Shown: one piece after another, positions 30,664-41,349 of the stretch
Numbering within the stretch: position 1 is the first letter of the stretch
Layout of the letters: the number at the start of each line of letters is the position of its first letter
Assembly (NCBI GenBank): GCA_963920525.1
Contig: OY986436.1
Span: 30,349,318-30,413,317 of the forward strand
Length of the DNA stretch: 64,000 nt
Reading direction: 5' to 3'
Source of the DNA: Dichetophora obliterata
Lineage: Eukaryota; Arthropoda; Insecta; Diptera; Sciomyzidae
Notes under the pieces: model-generated
Seen by the model: the letters and a program-made list of their open reading frames with translations, nothing else
Database searches by the model: none
Told to the model about the DNA's origin: nothing
Translations under genes and position numbers: made by a program

Positions 30664-32429
30664 TTCAAAAACTTTTTTTATGATAAGAAAAATTTTACAC
30701 AACAAAACAAGACACTGAAGTTATTTTCCATTATCACAGGATTTTTTGTTTTTAAATTTATATATTTTTTCTATTATATAAATATTTTTGCGGGCCGATC
30801 TAATTTATCGGAACGATCTACTTAAGCATGAATTCGAAGGCGGACTGTCTGTAGCTAATGAATTTCGAATGTGAAAGCTGTTGTCTATCATGCTCATGCT
30901 TGGCAATCTTTATTTAGAACAAACATAAAAAAATGAATAGCTAGTTGCACAGACTTTGTTAATATTTTGGATAACTTGGAGAATTTTTAGGTATATATAT
31001 TTTGAAAAAGATTCAGTGAAAAACACGACGTCTGTTGCTGCTGCCCCAACAAATAAATTGCTCCATTCATATTTGTTGTCGGGTTTTATCTCTAGAGATT
31101 ATCCAACAAGCAGAGCTGTCATGCCAACTGTCAACGGACAGTTGATATGTGTTAATGATTTTTTATGAAACTTTGAAAAATTCTTCAAATCGTGGATAAA
31201 TATGTTACATTCATGAATGAGTTTATCCACGAACTCATTCATTAAACTATTAAAATATTTTCCTATTAGAGGAGATTGAATTTGCGAACTATGCCTTCAC
31301 TGTTTGCAAAAAATTATGTAGATGTTTTGGTTTTTATGAGAAACAGATGGTTCAAATACAAAACCGAAAGACCATTACTTACGTCGAGTATGTGGTGAAA
31401 GATGCTTATGTCGGAAATAAATTGATACAGCAAGTTAGGAAAATTATTAATAATATTTATTAACAACAATCCCACAACGGTGTTTACAAGTGATTAATTT
31501 GTCTCGTATTGAAACTTTGGACGTTATCAAATTTTCCAAAAGTATGCTTTTCTACTGTGCGCAGAGTCGATTGACAAGAAAATGTATGAAGTTTTAGAAT
31601 TTTTTTTTTATATTAATTGAAATAGCATATGTTAATCTATCTCAAAAGAAAATTGAGAAATGCATGTAATTTTTCGTTGAAGAATTCTTTATTGAAAATT
31701 ATACAAAAGAAATCATGCACACCAAAGTAAAAGAAGTGTTAATGTTTACTCCTCTCTTTCTGATCTTGTAGCTTTATTTTTACGTTTTATTTTTAATTTT
31801 TATGTAACCTTGAATTTCTTACTGTTCAATGCGAAGAACACGTGTTCTGTTTTTATTGAAGTTTAACGTTGTTAGAAGTGATTTCAATATTGCAAGTGAA
31901 ATTCAAGAAAGTGGTTGTGCTTGTTTCAGTTTTCAGTTTTGTTTTACTAACAGTTGTTTTAGACAGGAGTTGTTTCTCAGTACAAGAAAAAATAAGTAAT
32001 TGTCAATGCTACCTGGTAATTATTGTATCATGACTTCCTCAAAAATTTTGCAAAATATTTCAGATGAAGATAAAAATAAATCCGATGAAGAAGAAAATAA
32101 TGATTTAATGGAAGAAAGTGAGAGTTCTAGTGAGTTAGGAAGCGGTCGAAAACGGTCTATAATATAACATATAAGTTTATTTGTAGAATAAATTCACAAA
32201 GAAGGCTTTACTGAAGCAGAATACGCTTTAAAGATTCAAAAAGCGTTTAGAATGACATAAAGGTGGTATTTTAAAAATAAATTTATAAACATATATTAAT
32301 TAATTATTAAAAAATTAATAAACTAAAATTTCCTTGATGTTTCATCTTCAAATACTCCTTAACCCTACAACCCATACCATGTTCTTAACTGACTTCAAAA
32401 AGAAGGAGGTTCTCAAGTTGGTTGGTTTT
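30664..32429. other. Upstream of gene A, no gene supported
   Basis: The region should hold the gene A promoter, but no core motif stands out reliably. A 45-codon acidic open frame at 32031-32168 (SDEDKNKSDEEENNDL) resembles transposase N-termini in composition only. A small palindrome ATGAATGAGTTTATCC / GAACTCATTCAT lies at about 31213-31243. Confidence 0.4.
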
Positions 32430-33110
32430 TTTTAAAATGTATGTATGTACATTGATTATCCCTAAAGTACTTGCCCGATTGCCACGATTTGTCCGATTTG
32501 TCAACAGATAGAGATATCAGACGCGAAAAACTTTGTGTATCGAATAATATTAAAACTTGAGTACTGAAATTAAGTACAAAGGTAGGCACAATTATTAAAA
32601 GTTATGTTCAAAAAGTGGGCGTTATTCGATAAAAGGCGTGACAATATTAGAAAAATGCTGTAACTGGAATAATATAGACACTAGGGTACTGAAATTAGGT
32701 ACAGGGGTAGGCATAATTATGAAAATGTGCGGTCAAGAAAGTAGCCGTCGTTGGACAAAAGGGCGTGGCAATATAAGAAAAATAATGTATCTCAGTTAAT
32801 ATTGACACTAGAGTACTGGAAATTGGTACAAGGTTTCGAACAGTTAATAAAAATTACGGTAAAAAAAGTAGGCGTTCTTCGACAAAGGCGTGGCAATATT
32901 AGAAACACGCCATAGCTCGAATAATATTGACACTAGGATACTGAAATTAGGTACAGGGGTAGGCATAATTATGAAAATTTACGGTCAAGAAAGTGGGCGT
33001 TATTGGACAAAAAAGCATGGCTATATAAGTAAAATACTGTTTCTCAGTTAATGTTGACATTAGGGTACGAAAATTCGTTACAAGAATTTAAAAAATTGTT
33101 ATCATAATCT
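32430..33110. repeat. Tandem satellite, about 125 bp unit, 4-5 copies
   Basis: GTACTGAAATTAGGTACA-type words recur at 32561, 32686, 32813, 32937 and 33065 (spacing 124-128). Units also share GTAGGCATAATTATGAAAA and GGACAAAAGGGCGTGGCAAT. Flanks AAGTTGGTTGGTTTTTTT (about 32416) and inverted AAAAAACCAACTTC (about 33149) suggest it sits inside one element. Confidence 0.85.
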
Positions 33111-33859
33111 CTAAAAAGGAAGAAATAAAAACTTTTTACCAAAAAAAAAACCAACTTCAAAACCAGTACAAAGCAAAAAATAATTTTAAATTACTTTTCA
33201 CATTAATCCTTGGTCAAATTTGTTAATTTATTACTATAAATTTTTTTTCTATTTTGTATTATTATCATAAATATATTAATTTCTCCATGAGTATAAAACC
33301 TTTAAAGCCGGCGCTTATATAATCAGACTTTTATAAAATAAACGCTGCGACTTTAAAGGTTTTTTGCTAAAATAAGCTATTTGGGGTTCACAAATATAGT
33401 GGAGGTGTATACCTCACTTACTTTAAAGTGGCATTTCGTTAAATTCAAAGGAACTCTTCAATTACCGAGTAATATAAGAAATCTTAAATTTCCGAGAAAT
33501 GTAAGAGTTCTGCAACTATTGCGTGACATAAAAACTGTTCAATACCGATTAATATAAGAATTCTTCTATTACTGCGATATATTATATTTCCTATGACATG
33601 CGCGTGTTAAAATTCATCGATGCAGGTAATGTAAAGCCATGCAAGTTATAGATTACCACTTCGTTAACCTTGTTGCTTACTTTCCTTCTGGGTATAAATA
33701 TAAAAATCTAATGGTGTCCGTATGTTACTCCATCACTTCTGAACTTCCAATGGTGTTGTTCTAATCTTAACGGTGTGTTAAGCCAGTCATAGCACGTCAT
33801 ATCAGTCATAAATAATGCATCCCCTTTCGCCCATACGATTTTTCATATAAAATGACATA
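33111..33859. other. Intergenic stretch, short repeats
   Basis: 33440-33600 holds loose repeats of TTACCGAGTAATATAAGAA type, about 45-60 bp apart. No gene seen. Confidence 0.4.
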
Positions 33860-34775
33860 TTCAATCGTGATATGCATCGCGAACAGTAATTCGATAACAA
33901 TCCATTGGGAGAGTTTGTTCAAACCAATATTCCATTAATGAATGACCAACAAAAGCATGCATTTGTTACAATCATGCAAGCTGTAAATGATCAAACTGGT
34001 AGATTGTATTTCTTGGATGCACCTGGTGGTACTGGGAAAATATTCCTCATTTAATAAATATTGGCCAGTATACGATCGAACAATAAAATTGTGCATGTAC
34101 TTGCTTCATCTGGTATTGCTGCAACTTTTTTAGATGGTGGCCGAACAGCACATTCCGCACTTAAGTTGCCATTGAATATACAAGCTGTTGAAACTCCAAC
34201 ATTGAACATATCGAAATCATCTGGAATGGGAAAAGTTTTGCAACAATGCAAGCTTATTGTGAGGGATGAGTGCATTATGGCCCATAAAAAATCGTTGGAA
34301 ACATTGGATAGGACATTGCGGTGTTTGCGAAGGAATAATCGACCGTTTGGTGGTGTTGTACTATTGGCTGGAGATTTCCGTCAGACATTGTAATACCTCG
34401 ATCAAACGTTGCTGATGAATTGAATGCATGCTTGAAGTCGTCAGTTTTGTGGAGTGTTGTGAAAAAATTAACATTGACCACATATTTGCGTGCGTAACGA
34501 CAAAATGATCCATCGGCACGTGTATTCTCCAAACAATTGCTTGACATTGAAAATGGAAGCATGCCAATTGACAATGTGACCGGCATTATAACATTGCCAG
34601 AGAATTTCAGCACTATTATTCAATTTAAGGAAGAGCTCATTCACAGTGTATTCCTCAACGGCACCGAGACCATGATTTAAGCGAATGGGCGATATTAGTA
34701 CCGAAGAACAACGAAGTCATTGAGCTTAATGCGGACATCCAACGAGAAATTGCGGGTGAATTAGTTAGAGTGGAT
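33860..34775 (+). pseudogene. Helitron Pif1-like helicase, N-terminal half
   Basis: ATP-dependent DNA helicase domain of a rolling-circle transposon. Seen: MNDQQKHAFVTIMQAV, Walker A FLDAPGGTGKIFLI (T to I after GK), VLASSGIAATFLDGGRTAHS, IVRDECIMAHKKSLETLD (Walker B, DE kept), VLLAGDFRQTL, then LPENFSTIIQFKEELIHSVF and ELNADIQREIAGEL. Stops or frameshifts at about 34053, 34389, 34496 and 34677. Confidence 0.85.
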
Positions 34776-35172
34776 GGGATGAAGCGCTTCAGTGGGGGAA
34801 GCGTTTCACCCGTGAAATTTTGACTGCACGCTTACATATAACAAAGAGTCAAACCGTTACGTGTTGCTTTCATTGCCGCACAGTTTTTCATGATACAGCG
34901 AAGCGTTCAGACGTATATTGGGTTGCTCTTCCAAAAGTTCTTTTGTTTGAGTGAATTTATCGTGTTTTATGCCAATTACTCAATACAAATTCAAGGTAAA
35001 TATATCAGTCGTGTTGTTTTAATGTTGTTCTTCAAAAATATGAAGTCTTTGTGTAATATCTATCAAGTGGCTGTGTCATGCCAGCCGTGTTTTCAAAATA
35101 GCCGTAGTAGGGTGAAGCTTTTTTTTTTTTGGCATTTCTTATTGTTTTGTTTTAGAAATACTACGAAAATAA

Positions 35173-36340
35173 GTGAATAAAGGAATTTTGATGTTCCCTG
35201 ACACAACAAACCTATTAAATGCCATCAAAATGATTTTGATCAACAAAAAAGCACAGCGTAGAGCTGTAGCTGCCTGTGGTATCGTTCAAAATCCTCTACG
35301 CCATCATTTGGATAAAGTGATGAAGAATTTTCCGACCTTAGAGCGTGTCACAGAGGACGATTTGTTGGCCTTTGTCGAAGAAAATCTTGGCTTTGGTGGT
35401 TATTTCTCCATATAGCTGTTCTCGGCAATTCAAGAGAAGGAACTGGTGTGTTACATAATTTCATGTGCTAAGATGAATTACGGCCTAAACATCAATAATA
35501 TTCGTTTCTTGGCCTGCAATTTCGCTCTTAAGATTGGTCTTAAGCTTCCTGCTAGTTGGGCAGAACCAAAGATGCAAAGTAAGGACTGGCATTACACTCT
35601 TATGCATCGCCACCGGAACTTAAGCTCCGTAAACCACAGCCAATAAGTAGTAGTTCAAGAATTTTTCCCAAACTTGCAAGAAGCAATTGTGAAGGCCCCA
35701 GCCATTTTTAATCAAACTAAAGTGTGCAACATAAATGCAACCGGACTCCTCACCATACCAACGAACGTTGTGAAAGTCGTTGCCGAAAAGGGTGCCGATG
35801 TGGGCTAGTTCTTCTCAGCGGAAAGAGAAACCAATGTGACTATGACAGTTGCAGTCAGCGCGGCTGGAAATACCATTCCGCCGATATATCTCTTCCCACG
35901 AAAGAATGTGAAGAGTGTTTTCGTTGATAACGCATTGCCGGGTTTCAACGGTTACGCCAATGTTTCAGGCTGGATAGACACTGATCATTTTATCCTATAC
36001 ATGAAACATTTCATCAAACATACGTCTGCCGCCAAGATCAATTCATTGCTACTGATAATGGACAACCACATATCACACATTTCCATTGAAGTTGTCGACT
36101 TGTGCATATGCAACGGCATCGATGTTGTAACTCTTCCAACATGCTGCAGCCGGCAAATGCAGTTCTTAGATGTTTCGGGCCCTTCAAGCGCGCGCTTATG
36201 CAGAAGTGTATGGAATGGTGTCAGTCGCATGTTGTTCGTGTGCTCGAAATACACCATATGCGGGGTTTTGCTGATAAGGCCATGATGCAGGCCGTGACTC
36301 AGCGGAATATTAGATCTGGTTTTGAAGCCACTTGAATTTA
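35173..36340 (+). pseudogene. pogo-like (CENP-B/Tigger type) transposase remnant
   Basis: The CENP-B-type second DNA-binding region is seen at 35440-35640 (MNYGLNINNIRFLACNFALK, GLKLPASWAEPKM, DWHYTLMHRHRNLSS). The DDE region follows: INATGLLTIPT (the family has DETGL, so the first catalytic aspartate is lost), TMTVAVSAAGNTIPPIYLFP, LLLIMDNHISH (second D kept) and MQFLDVS, then a frameshift near 36178 into CFGPFKRALMQKCMEWCQSH. Several stops. Not functional. Confidence 0.85.
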
Positions 36341-36859
36341 TCCTCTGAACGCGAGCATATCCAGCGATGACGACTTTCTTATGGCAAACATTAGCGGCGA
36401 AAGTCTAATGGTCGAAGAACCGCCAATGGCTCGAACAAGGGGGTGTCTACATCATAAGCTGCTATTATGCGCTATCAGAACAGACTTCTACATCCACCTC
36501 TGCTTCAACATCTTATTTTCGCTGGACTTTGGTTAATATTGTCACGACAAAATTTTCTGCAGCAAAGCCGAAGTCAAATCGTGGCAGAAAGGCAATGAAA
36601 TCAATCATCTTTACTTCCTCTCAAAAACGTTCGGTGCTTCTTGAAGCAGCAAAGAAAGTGCCGAGAGGAAGAAGAGAAGCACATTTTCATGTGCAAACAT
36701 TCAGATAAACGTTTCACCCAACGCACTCTACATACATCCCAGTGGGCATTCTAGCTAGCGATACGCAAAAGAATGCATGCTAATAGTGCTCTTATTGGCG
36801 TCAATATACCTTCCATGATCGCTGTATTGATGAGTGCTTCTGTAAGGCCTACCTTTTGA

Positions 36860-37270
36860 AGGTTTGGAGTCTTTTCCTGTTATTTTATATGAAAAATTTT
36901 TTAAAAAAATTTTGAAAGAATTATAAATGATCAGATTAATTAAAAAAAAAATCAAATCTTAAAGAAAAAACAAAAAAAAAAATTATTTTTTTTTGTCCGA
37001 GTTGGGATGCGAGCCCAGGTCTCCGAAATCTAGCACATTGCATGTCACATTATATGAAAACTATTATATGGAAAAATTTCAAGTCTTCTCTATTATTTTT
37101 GTATGAAGAAATTCACAAAAAAATTCCAAAAAAATTTTTAAATGGACAGAAAGATTTGTAAAAAAATGTAGATTTTAAAAAAAATACAAAAAAAAATTTT
37201 TTTTTTGGGCCGAGCTGGGTTGCGAAGCCGCGCTCCCGAAAACTTACTTTCATTTGTAATCATGCAAAAT
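36860..37270 (-). repeat. Tandem pair of tRNA-like SINE fragments, about 205 bp unit
   Basis: Two copies of a poly-A-rich stretch followed on the plus strand by TCCGAGTTGGGATGCGAGCC (36997) and GGCCGAGCTGGGTTGCGAAG (37208). On the minus strand these are B-box-like (GGCTCGCATCCC, GGCTTCGCAACCC) with a preceding anticodon-arm-like TTTCGG. They are likely tRNA-derived. Confidence 0.5.
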
Positions 37271-37288
37271 AAGCTGAAGTTTGTTATC

Positions 37289-37362
37289 GACTGAGGTGGA
37301 CGAGTGGGTAAGATACCAGACCGCCAGCTGAGAGGACGCTGCGCGCTGGTTCAAATCTGAAA
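37289..37362 (+). tRNA. tRNA-like sequence with A and B boxes
   Basis: TGGACGAGTGGGTAAGATACC resembles the A-box/D-arm of class II tRNAs and GCTGGTTCAAATC the B-box/T-arm. The variable region is long (GAGAGGACGCTGCGCG). Acceptor stem pairing is not evident. Probably a pseudogene or SINE head. Confidence 0.35.
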
Positions 37363-37584
37363 TTTGCCAAAAGTTTTTTTATTTCAAGTTGATATTTATA
37401 TTGCTTTTCTTCCTAATGTACATTCTAAAGAAGGGCTTCTAGCAGGCTTCTTTAGAGTCGCGAGAGCGGAAAGCCTAGAAAATTTTCTCGTTTCATATAA
37501 AAAAGCTTATGGGCTTGGAAACGAGCACGGAAGGGCTAAGGAATCCATATGATGGCCTGCTAGAAGCGCTTCAAAGACCTGCTT

Positions 37585-38100
37585 TTGCCCACTGTGATAT
37601 AAGTCTGTGGATACTGTCACAAATTCAGATGATGTGGTGAATTACATTACCAAACAGAGTTCCTGAATTCGCTTGATTTTCCCGGAGTGTCGCCGCAAAT
37701 TCTTCAGTTAAAAGTTGGAGAACCAATTATTATGCTTTGAAACATCAATCAACCGAAATTATGCAATGGTACCCGGGTTGCAGTTCAGAGACTCATAAAT
37801 AATGTGATTCAAGCAACCATCTTAAAAGGCAAATTCAAAGGCGAAGATGCTTTTACACCACGTATTCCAAACATTCCATCCGATATGCATTTCGATTTTA
37901 AAAAGCTACAATTTCCAGTACGTCTTGCTTTTGCAATCACTATTATTATGGCGCAAGATCAATCGTTGGAAGTACGAGGCATAAATCTGGAAGCTCAATG
38001 CTTTACACACGGCCAGCTTTATGTTGCATGCTCACGAGTGGGCAAACCATCTGTATTGTTTGTTCATACGGCAAAAATGTTGTATATACGAAAGCGCTAG
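37585..38100 (+). pseudogene. Helitron Pif1-like helicase, C-terminal half
   Basis: Continues the helicase: YKSVDTVTNSDDVVNYITKQ, then (after a frameshift near 37665) FPGVSPQILQLKVGEPIIML, a stop, NINQPKLCNGTRVAVQRLIN, LQFPVRLAFAITIIMAQDQS and FTHGQLYVACSRVGKPSVLF, the conserved end motifs of Helitron helicases. The usual AQGQS reads AQDQS. Confidence 0.85.
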
Positions 38101-39477
38101 AATAATCACTTCAATAAGTGCACACTAACCATTGAAAAAAGTATATTCATTGTTTTCAATTCTGATCTAGGGATGTCAGCATCGAATTGTGGGTACATCG
38201 ATATTGTTTGATGCATCGGAGGGCAGACACCGATTGTTCATAATGAACAAACTCTCAAATTGCGAAGAATGAATAATCTAACAAAAATATTTGGTCCCAA
38301 GGCAGTATTAGTCTATTTTTTATTTTATTAAGAAGTATTCATTCATTGCAATTTGGGAGTTTTTTCATCAAGAAACCCAAACCCAAAAGTGAACAATCAT
38401 CAAAAAAAGAAGCAACAGAAAAGATTAAATGTGTTTTGAGAGAGAGATAGCTATAATTGAAGAAGTCGAAAACTTCTGCCAAATTAGGCATATTGTGGGA
38501 AAAAAGAGAACAATTTTAAAGTGACTTGAGAGAAAAAGAAAGCAGTGGCAATCACTGGAGAAATCTCAAATTTCTGCCAACAAATGAACCAAGGTTTGGG
38601 AGAGCAAGAGAAGAATCTAGAAGTGCCCTGATTATTTAAATCTAAATTAGGAACGGCTTGAAAGATATGCACCAAAAATGGTTAAGAAGGTGGTCACCTT
38701 TCGACAATTTTTCGGTTTTGGTATACTTTTTCCCCTTGTCTATAGCTTAAAATTTTTTGAAGACAAGAAAACAATATTCCAAACGACTGACGAGATGAGG
38801 CCGTGAGAAAAAGTGAATTTCTTTGAAAAGTCAAGTTTGTGCCAATATACTCTTCATACAATAAAACCCGATCGGTAGCCAAACTAAGAAAACGAAGATA
38901 GAGTTTTGCTATTTGAGTCCAGCACTCTAAAGAACAGCAGTAAAAAAGTTGTTTCACTTCGATGACCTCGAAAATGTTCCATAGTGTTAGTCAGTGACTT
39001 TTTGAAAAAAAGGAATATTTTTCGGCAAGAAAAGAAATTCAAATTATGTCTTTGAGCTCTGTACTATAAAAGAACCTAGTTCTTAATGTACTAATATAAA
39101 TAAATAATAATAATAATAATAATAATACCGGGTAAGAAAGCATTTTATTTCTCAACATAGGCCTTTTAGGTCGATACCAGCATTTTTTAAGTTTTTATTT
39201 TTTCCAAATAATAGGTTTTATCAAGGTTCTCAAAATATGTGTTTATTTCAGTGACAATCCTTTCATTCGATCTAAATCTCTTACCACCGAGCCATTTCTT
39301 TAATTTTTACTATGGTGGCTACAGACGTATGCGCTAGTTGTTATGGCGCGTTTTCATGGTGGAAGAGCACTTTGTTTTTCGCGCTCGTTTTTGCTTCAAA
39401 TCAATGTCAAATCCGTGATAATTTTGCCCTTTTCAAGATAATTGGTGAATGAATCCTAAAAACTGTCGCCATGACAT
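38101..39477. other. Intergenic stretch, no gene seen
   Basis: AT-rich; open frames at 38484-38957 look random. An AAT microsatellite lies at about 39097-39126. Confidence 0.5.
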
Positions 39478-40345
39478 TGTTAGCAGACAGTGTCATGGTC
39501 ACTGTAGGGTAATATTTTGGTGTAATTTCTGCTTTAGTAATAAGTACTTGTTAATTTTCATTTTCAAATTATATTTTAAAATAATATAAAAAATATTTAT
39601 ATATATCAAAAATTTTCATCATTCTGATTATTGTTCTTCAAGCGTTTTCTGAATTCAATTTATAAAATAAATTGTTAAATATTATTATACAAATATATGT
39701 GTTTCAAAATAAATTGCATGGCAAAATAAAAATACAAATATTAACCACCACAAATTGGCGATCCTGCTTATCCCTTTTTGGCAACAACATCCTCAACATC
39801 CGCATTAAAAGTCGTGACACTACGCACCAGTTACCGTAACCACTCAACATACATAAGCTTATGTTTGGAATTGCTCAAAACCGAAACAACAAAAAAACAA
39901 CTTGTGCTCTTCGACTACCTTTTGTTGCAACTGCCAACAAAAATTTGGTTTTTCACGCTGAACAATCGGAGCAACAAGCTCCACCACAAATAATTCAATC
40001 AAAGAGTTGAACATAACGACAGCACATAATATCCATAGAATTACCACTGAAGATCCTTTTCCGGAGGAAAATTATTTAAGTATAATTATTAATTATTTAA
40101 GTAAAAATACAAAACTAATTTTATTAATCATTAATCCTTACTTACATATTTATTCATTCATAAAATTTACCAAAAAAGAAAATTTTTTTAATTGAACCTA
40201 TTAATTCAATTATCTAACTTAACTTTATTAACTTAATTATCACAGTTAATAACATATATCTCTTTATCTGAATTAATATTTTTAACTTAGCTGTAAACTC
40301 TCTCTTCCAGAAAAAATTTAAAACTTTATTCAATTTATTATTCAA

Positions 40346-41338
40346 ATGGTTTTAACACGATCCTTTACTCGCCAAAATCATTCAAATATTAACTGTCCAG
40401 AACCAAATTACATTTCTATACCTAACACATCTACTCCAATAGAAAACACATCAAGCAACAATACAACAATGCAAAATACACATACAATTCCACAGTCACC
40501 TCAAGAACAAAATGTCCCACTTACTTTTTCATATCCACAAAAAACACAGAAATTTATTAAATTACCAGAATTTTGGTTAGAATCTGCTTACGCTTGGTTC
40601 TTATATGCAGAAAGTCATTTTACTTTGTTTAATATTAATGATGACAACCTCAAGTTTCATATTATTCTTCATGCACTTCCACAAAAAGTTATAGTCAAAA
40701 TTATTGATGTAATTCAACCCCCACCAATTATAAACAAATATGAGTGCATTAGGAAAATAATTTGCGAAAGATTTTCCTTAAGTGAAGAATCTAGGCTTGA
40801 ACAACTTTTCTCCAATCGTAAACCATCTGAATTTTTTCGAGATATGAAGTCATTGGCTGGCTCTGACTCAATCGTCGGTCACGAACTTCTCTTTAAGTTG
40901 TGGCTACGAAAGTTACCACAACAAATTCAAGTTAACTTAACCACTTGTCAAGAAAAAAGTGTTGATGAAAAAATTATAATGGCTGACAAAATTTTTAATA
41001 TAATTAATAAACTACAAAATTCTACAGTAGCAAGTATCGAACTTAAGGCACTAGAAAACTGCATTCAAAATTTTAGTCAAATATCGGCAACACTTTGTGA
41101 AAACTTTAACAAAATTAGTTTAGATGTCGCTGAACTTCAAGCAAGGTCTAGAGCACAAGGACAAAATTTCTCCAATCAAAGACGTTTTTCAAGAAGACGT
41201 TCAAGTTCCAGAAATGATATATGTTGGTATCACAGGAAGTTTCAAAATAATGCTTATAAATGTATTCAACCATGTAATTTTTCAAATAAAAACATTACTA
41301 AAAATAACTCTACGAATATGCCTTTAAATTTAAATTAA
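40346..41338 (+). CDS. Gypsy gag, uninterrupted
   Basis: Structural capsid/nucleocapsid protein of 330 codons. The N-terminal part is Ser/Thr/Asn/Gln-rich; the capsid region has FWLESAYAWFLYAESHFTLF and FHIILHALPQKV. An arginine/serine-rich basic stretch (RRFSRRRSSSR) precedes a zinc-binding motif C-x2-H-x9-C-x3-C (CWYHRKFQNNAYKCIQPC), the CHCC arrangement associated with the CsRn1/Kabuki clade. It ends 11 bp before the first pol ATG, which lies in the -1 frame. Confidence 0.88.
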   Translation: MVLTRSFTRQNHSNINCPEPNYISIPNTSTPIENTSSNNTTMQNTHTIPQSPQEQNVPLTFSYPQKTQKFIKLPEFWLESAYAWFLYAESHFTLFNINDDNLKFHIILHALPQKVIVKIIDVIQPPPIINKYECIRKIICERFSLSEESRLEQLFSNRKPSEFFRDMKSLAGSDSIVGHELLFKLWLRKLPQQIQVNLTTCQEKSVDEKIIMADKIFNIINKLQNSTVASIELKALENCIQNFSQISATLCENFNKISLDVAELQARSRAQGQNFSNQRRFSRRRSSSRNDICWYHRKFQNNAYKCIQPCNFSNKNITKNNSTNMPLNLN

Positions 41339-41349
41339 AACCTTCCATC

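Larger units (their letters stand above)
34776..37584 (+). mobile_element. pogo/Tigger-like transposon inserted in the Helitron helicase
   Basis: It interrupts the helicase between GELV and YKSVDT. Near the ends, CAGTGGGGGAAGCG (about 34789) and minus-strand CAGTGGGCAAAAGCAG (about 37593) may be its inverted repeats, beginning CAGT as in pogo elements. A TA duplication is not certain. It also contains tRNA-like sequences and a hairpin at 37437-37567 (TTCTAGCAGGC and GCCTGCTAGAA). Confidence 0.65.
33860..38100 (+). mobile_element. Helitron remnant (Pif1-like helicase part), split by a pogo-like insertion
   Basis: The two ends of one helicase coding region are 33860-34775 and 37585-38100, separated by about 2.8 kb of a different transposon. 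No Rep (HUH) domain and no CTRR-type 3' hairpin are found, so only the helicase part survives. Confidence 0.8.

Noticed and set aside
32031..32168. 45-codon acidic ORF as a gene
   Set aside because: Only compositional similarity to transposase N-termini; no downstream coding.
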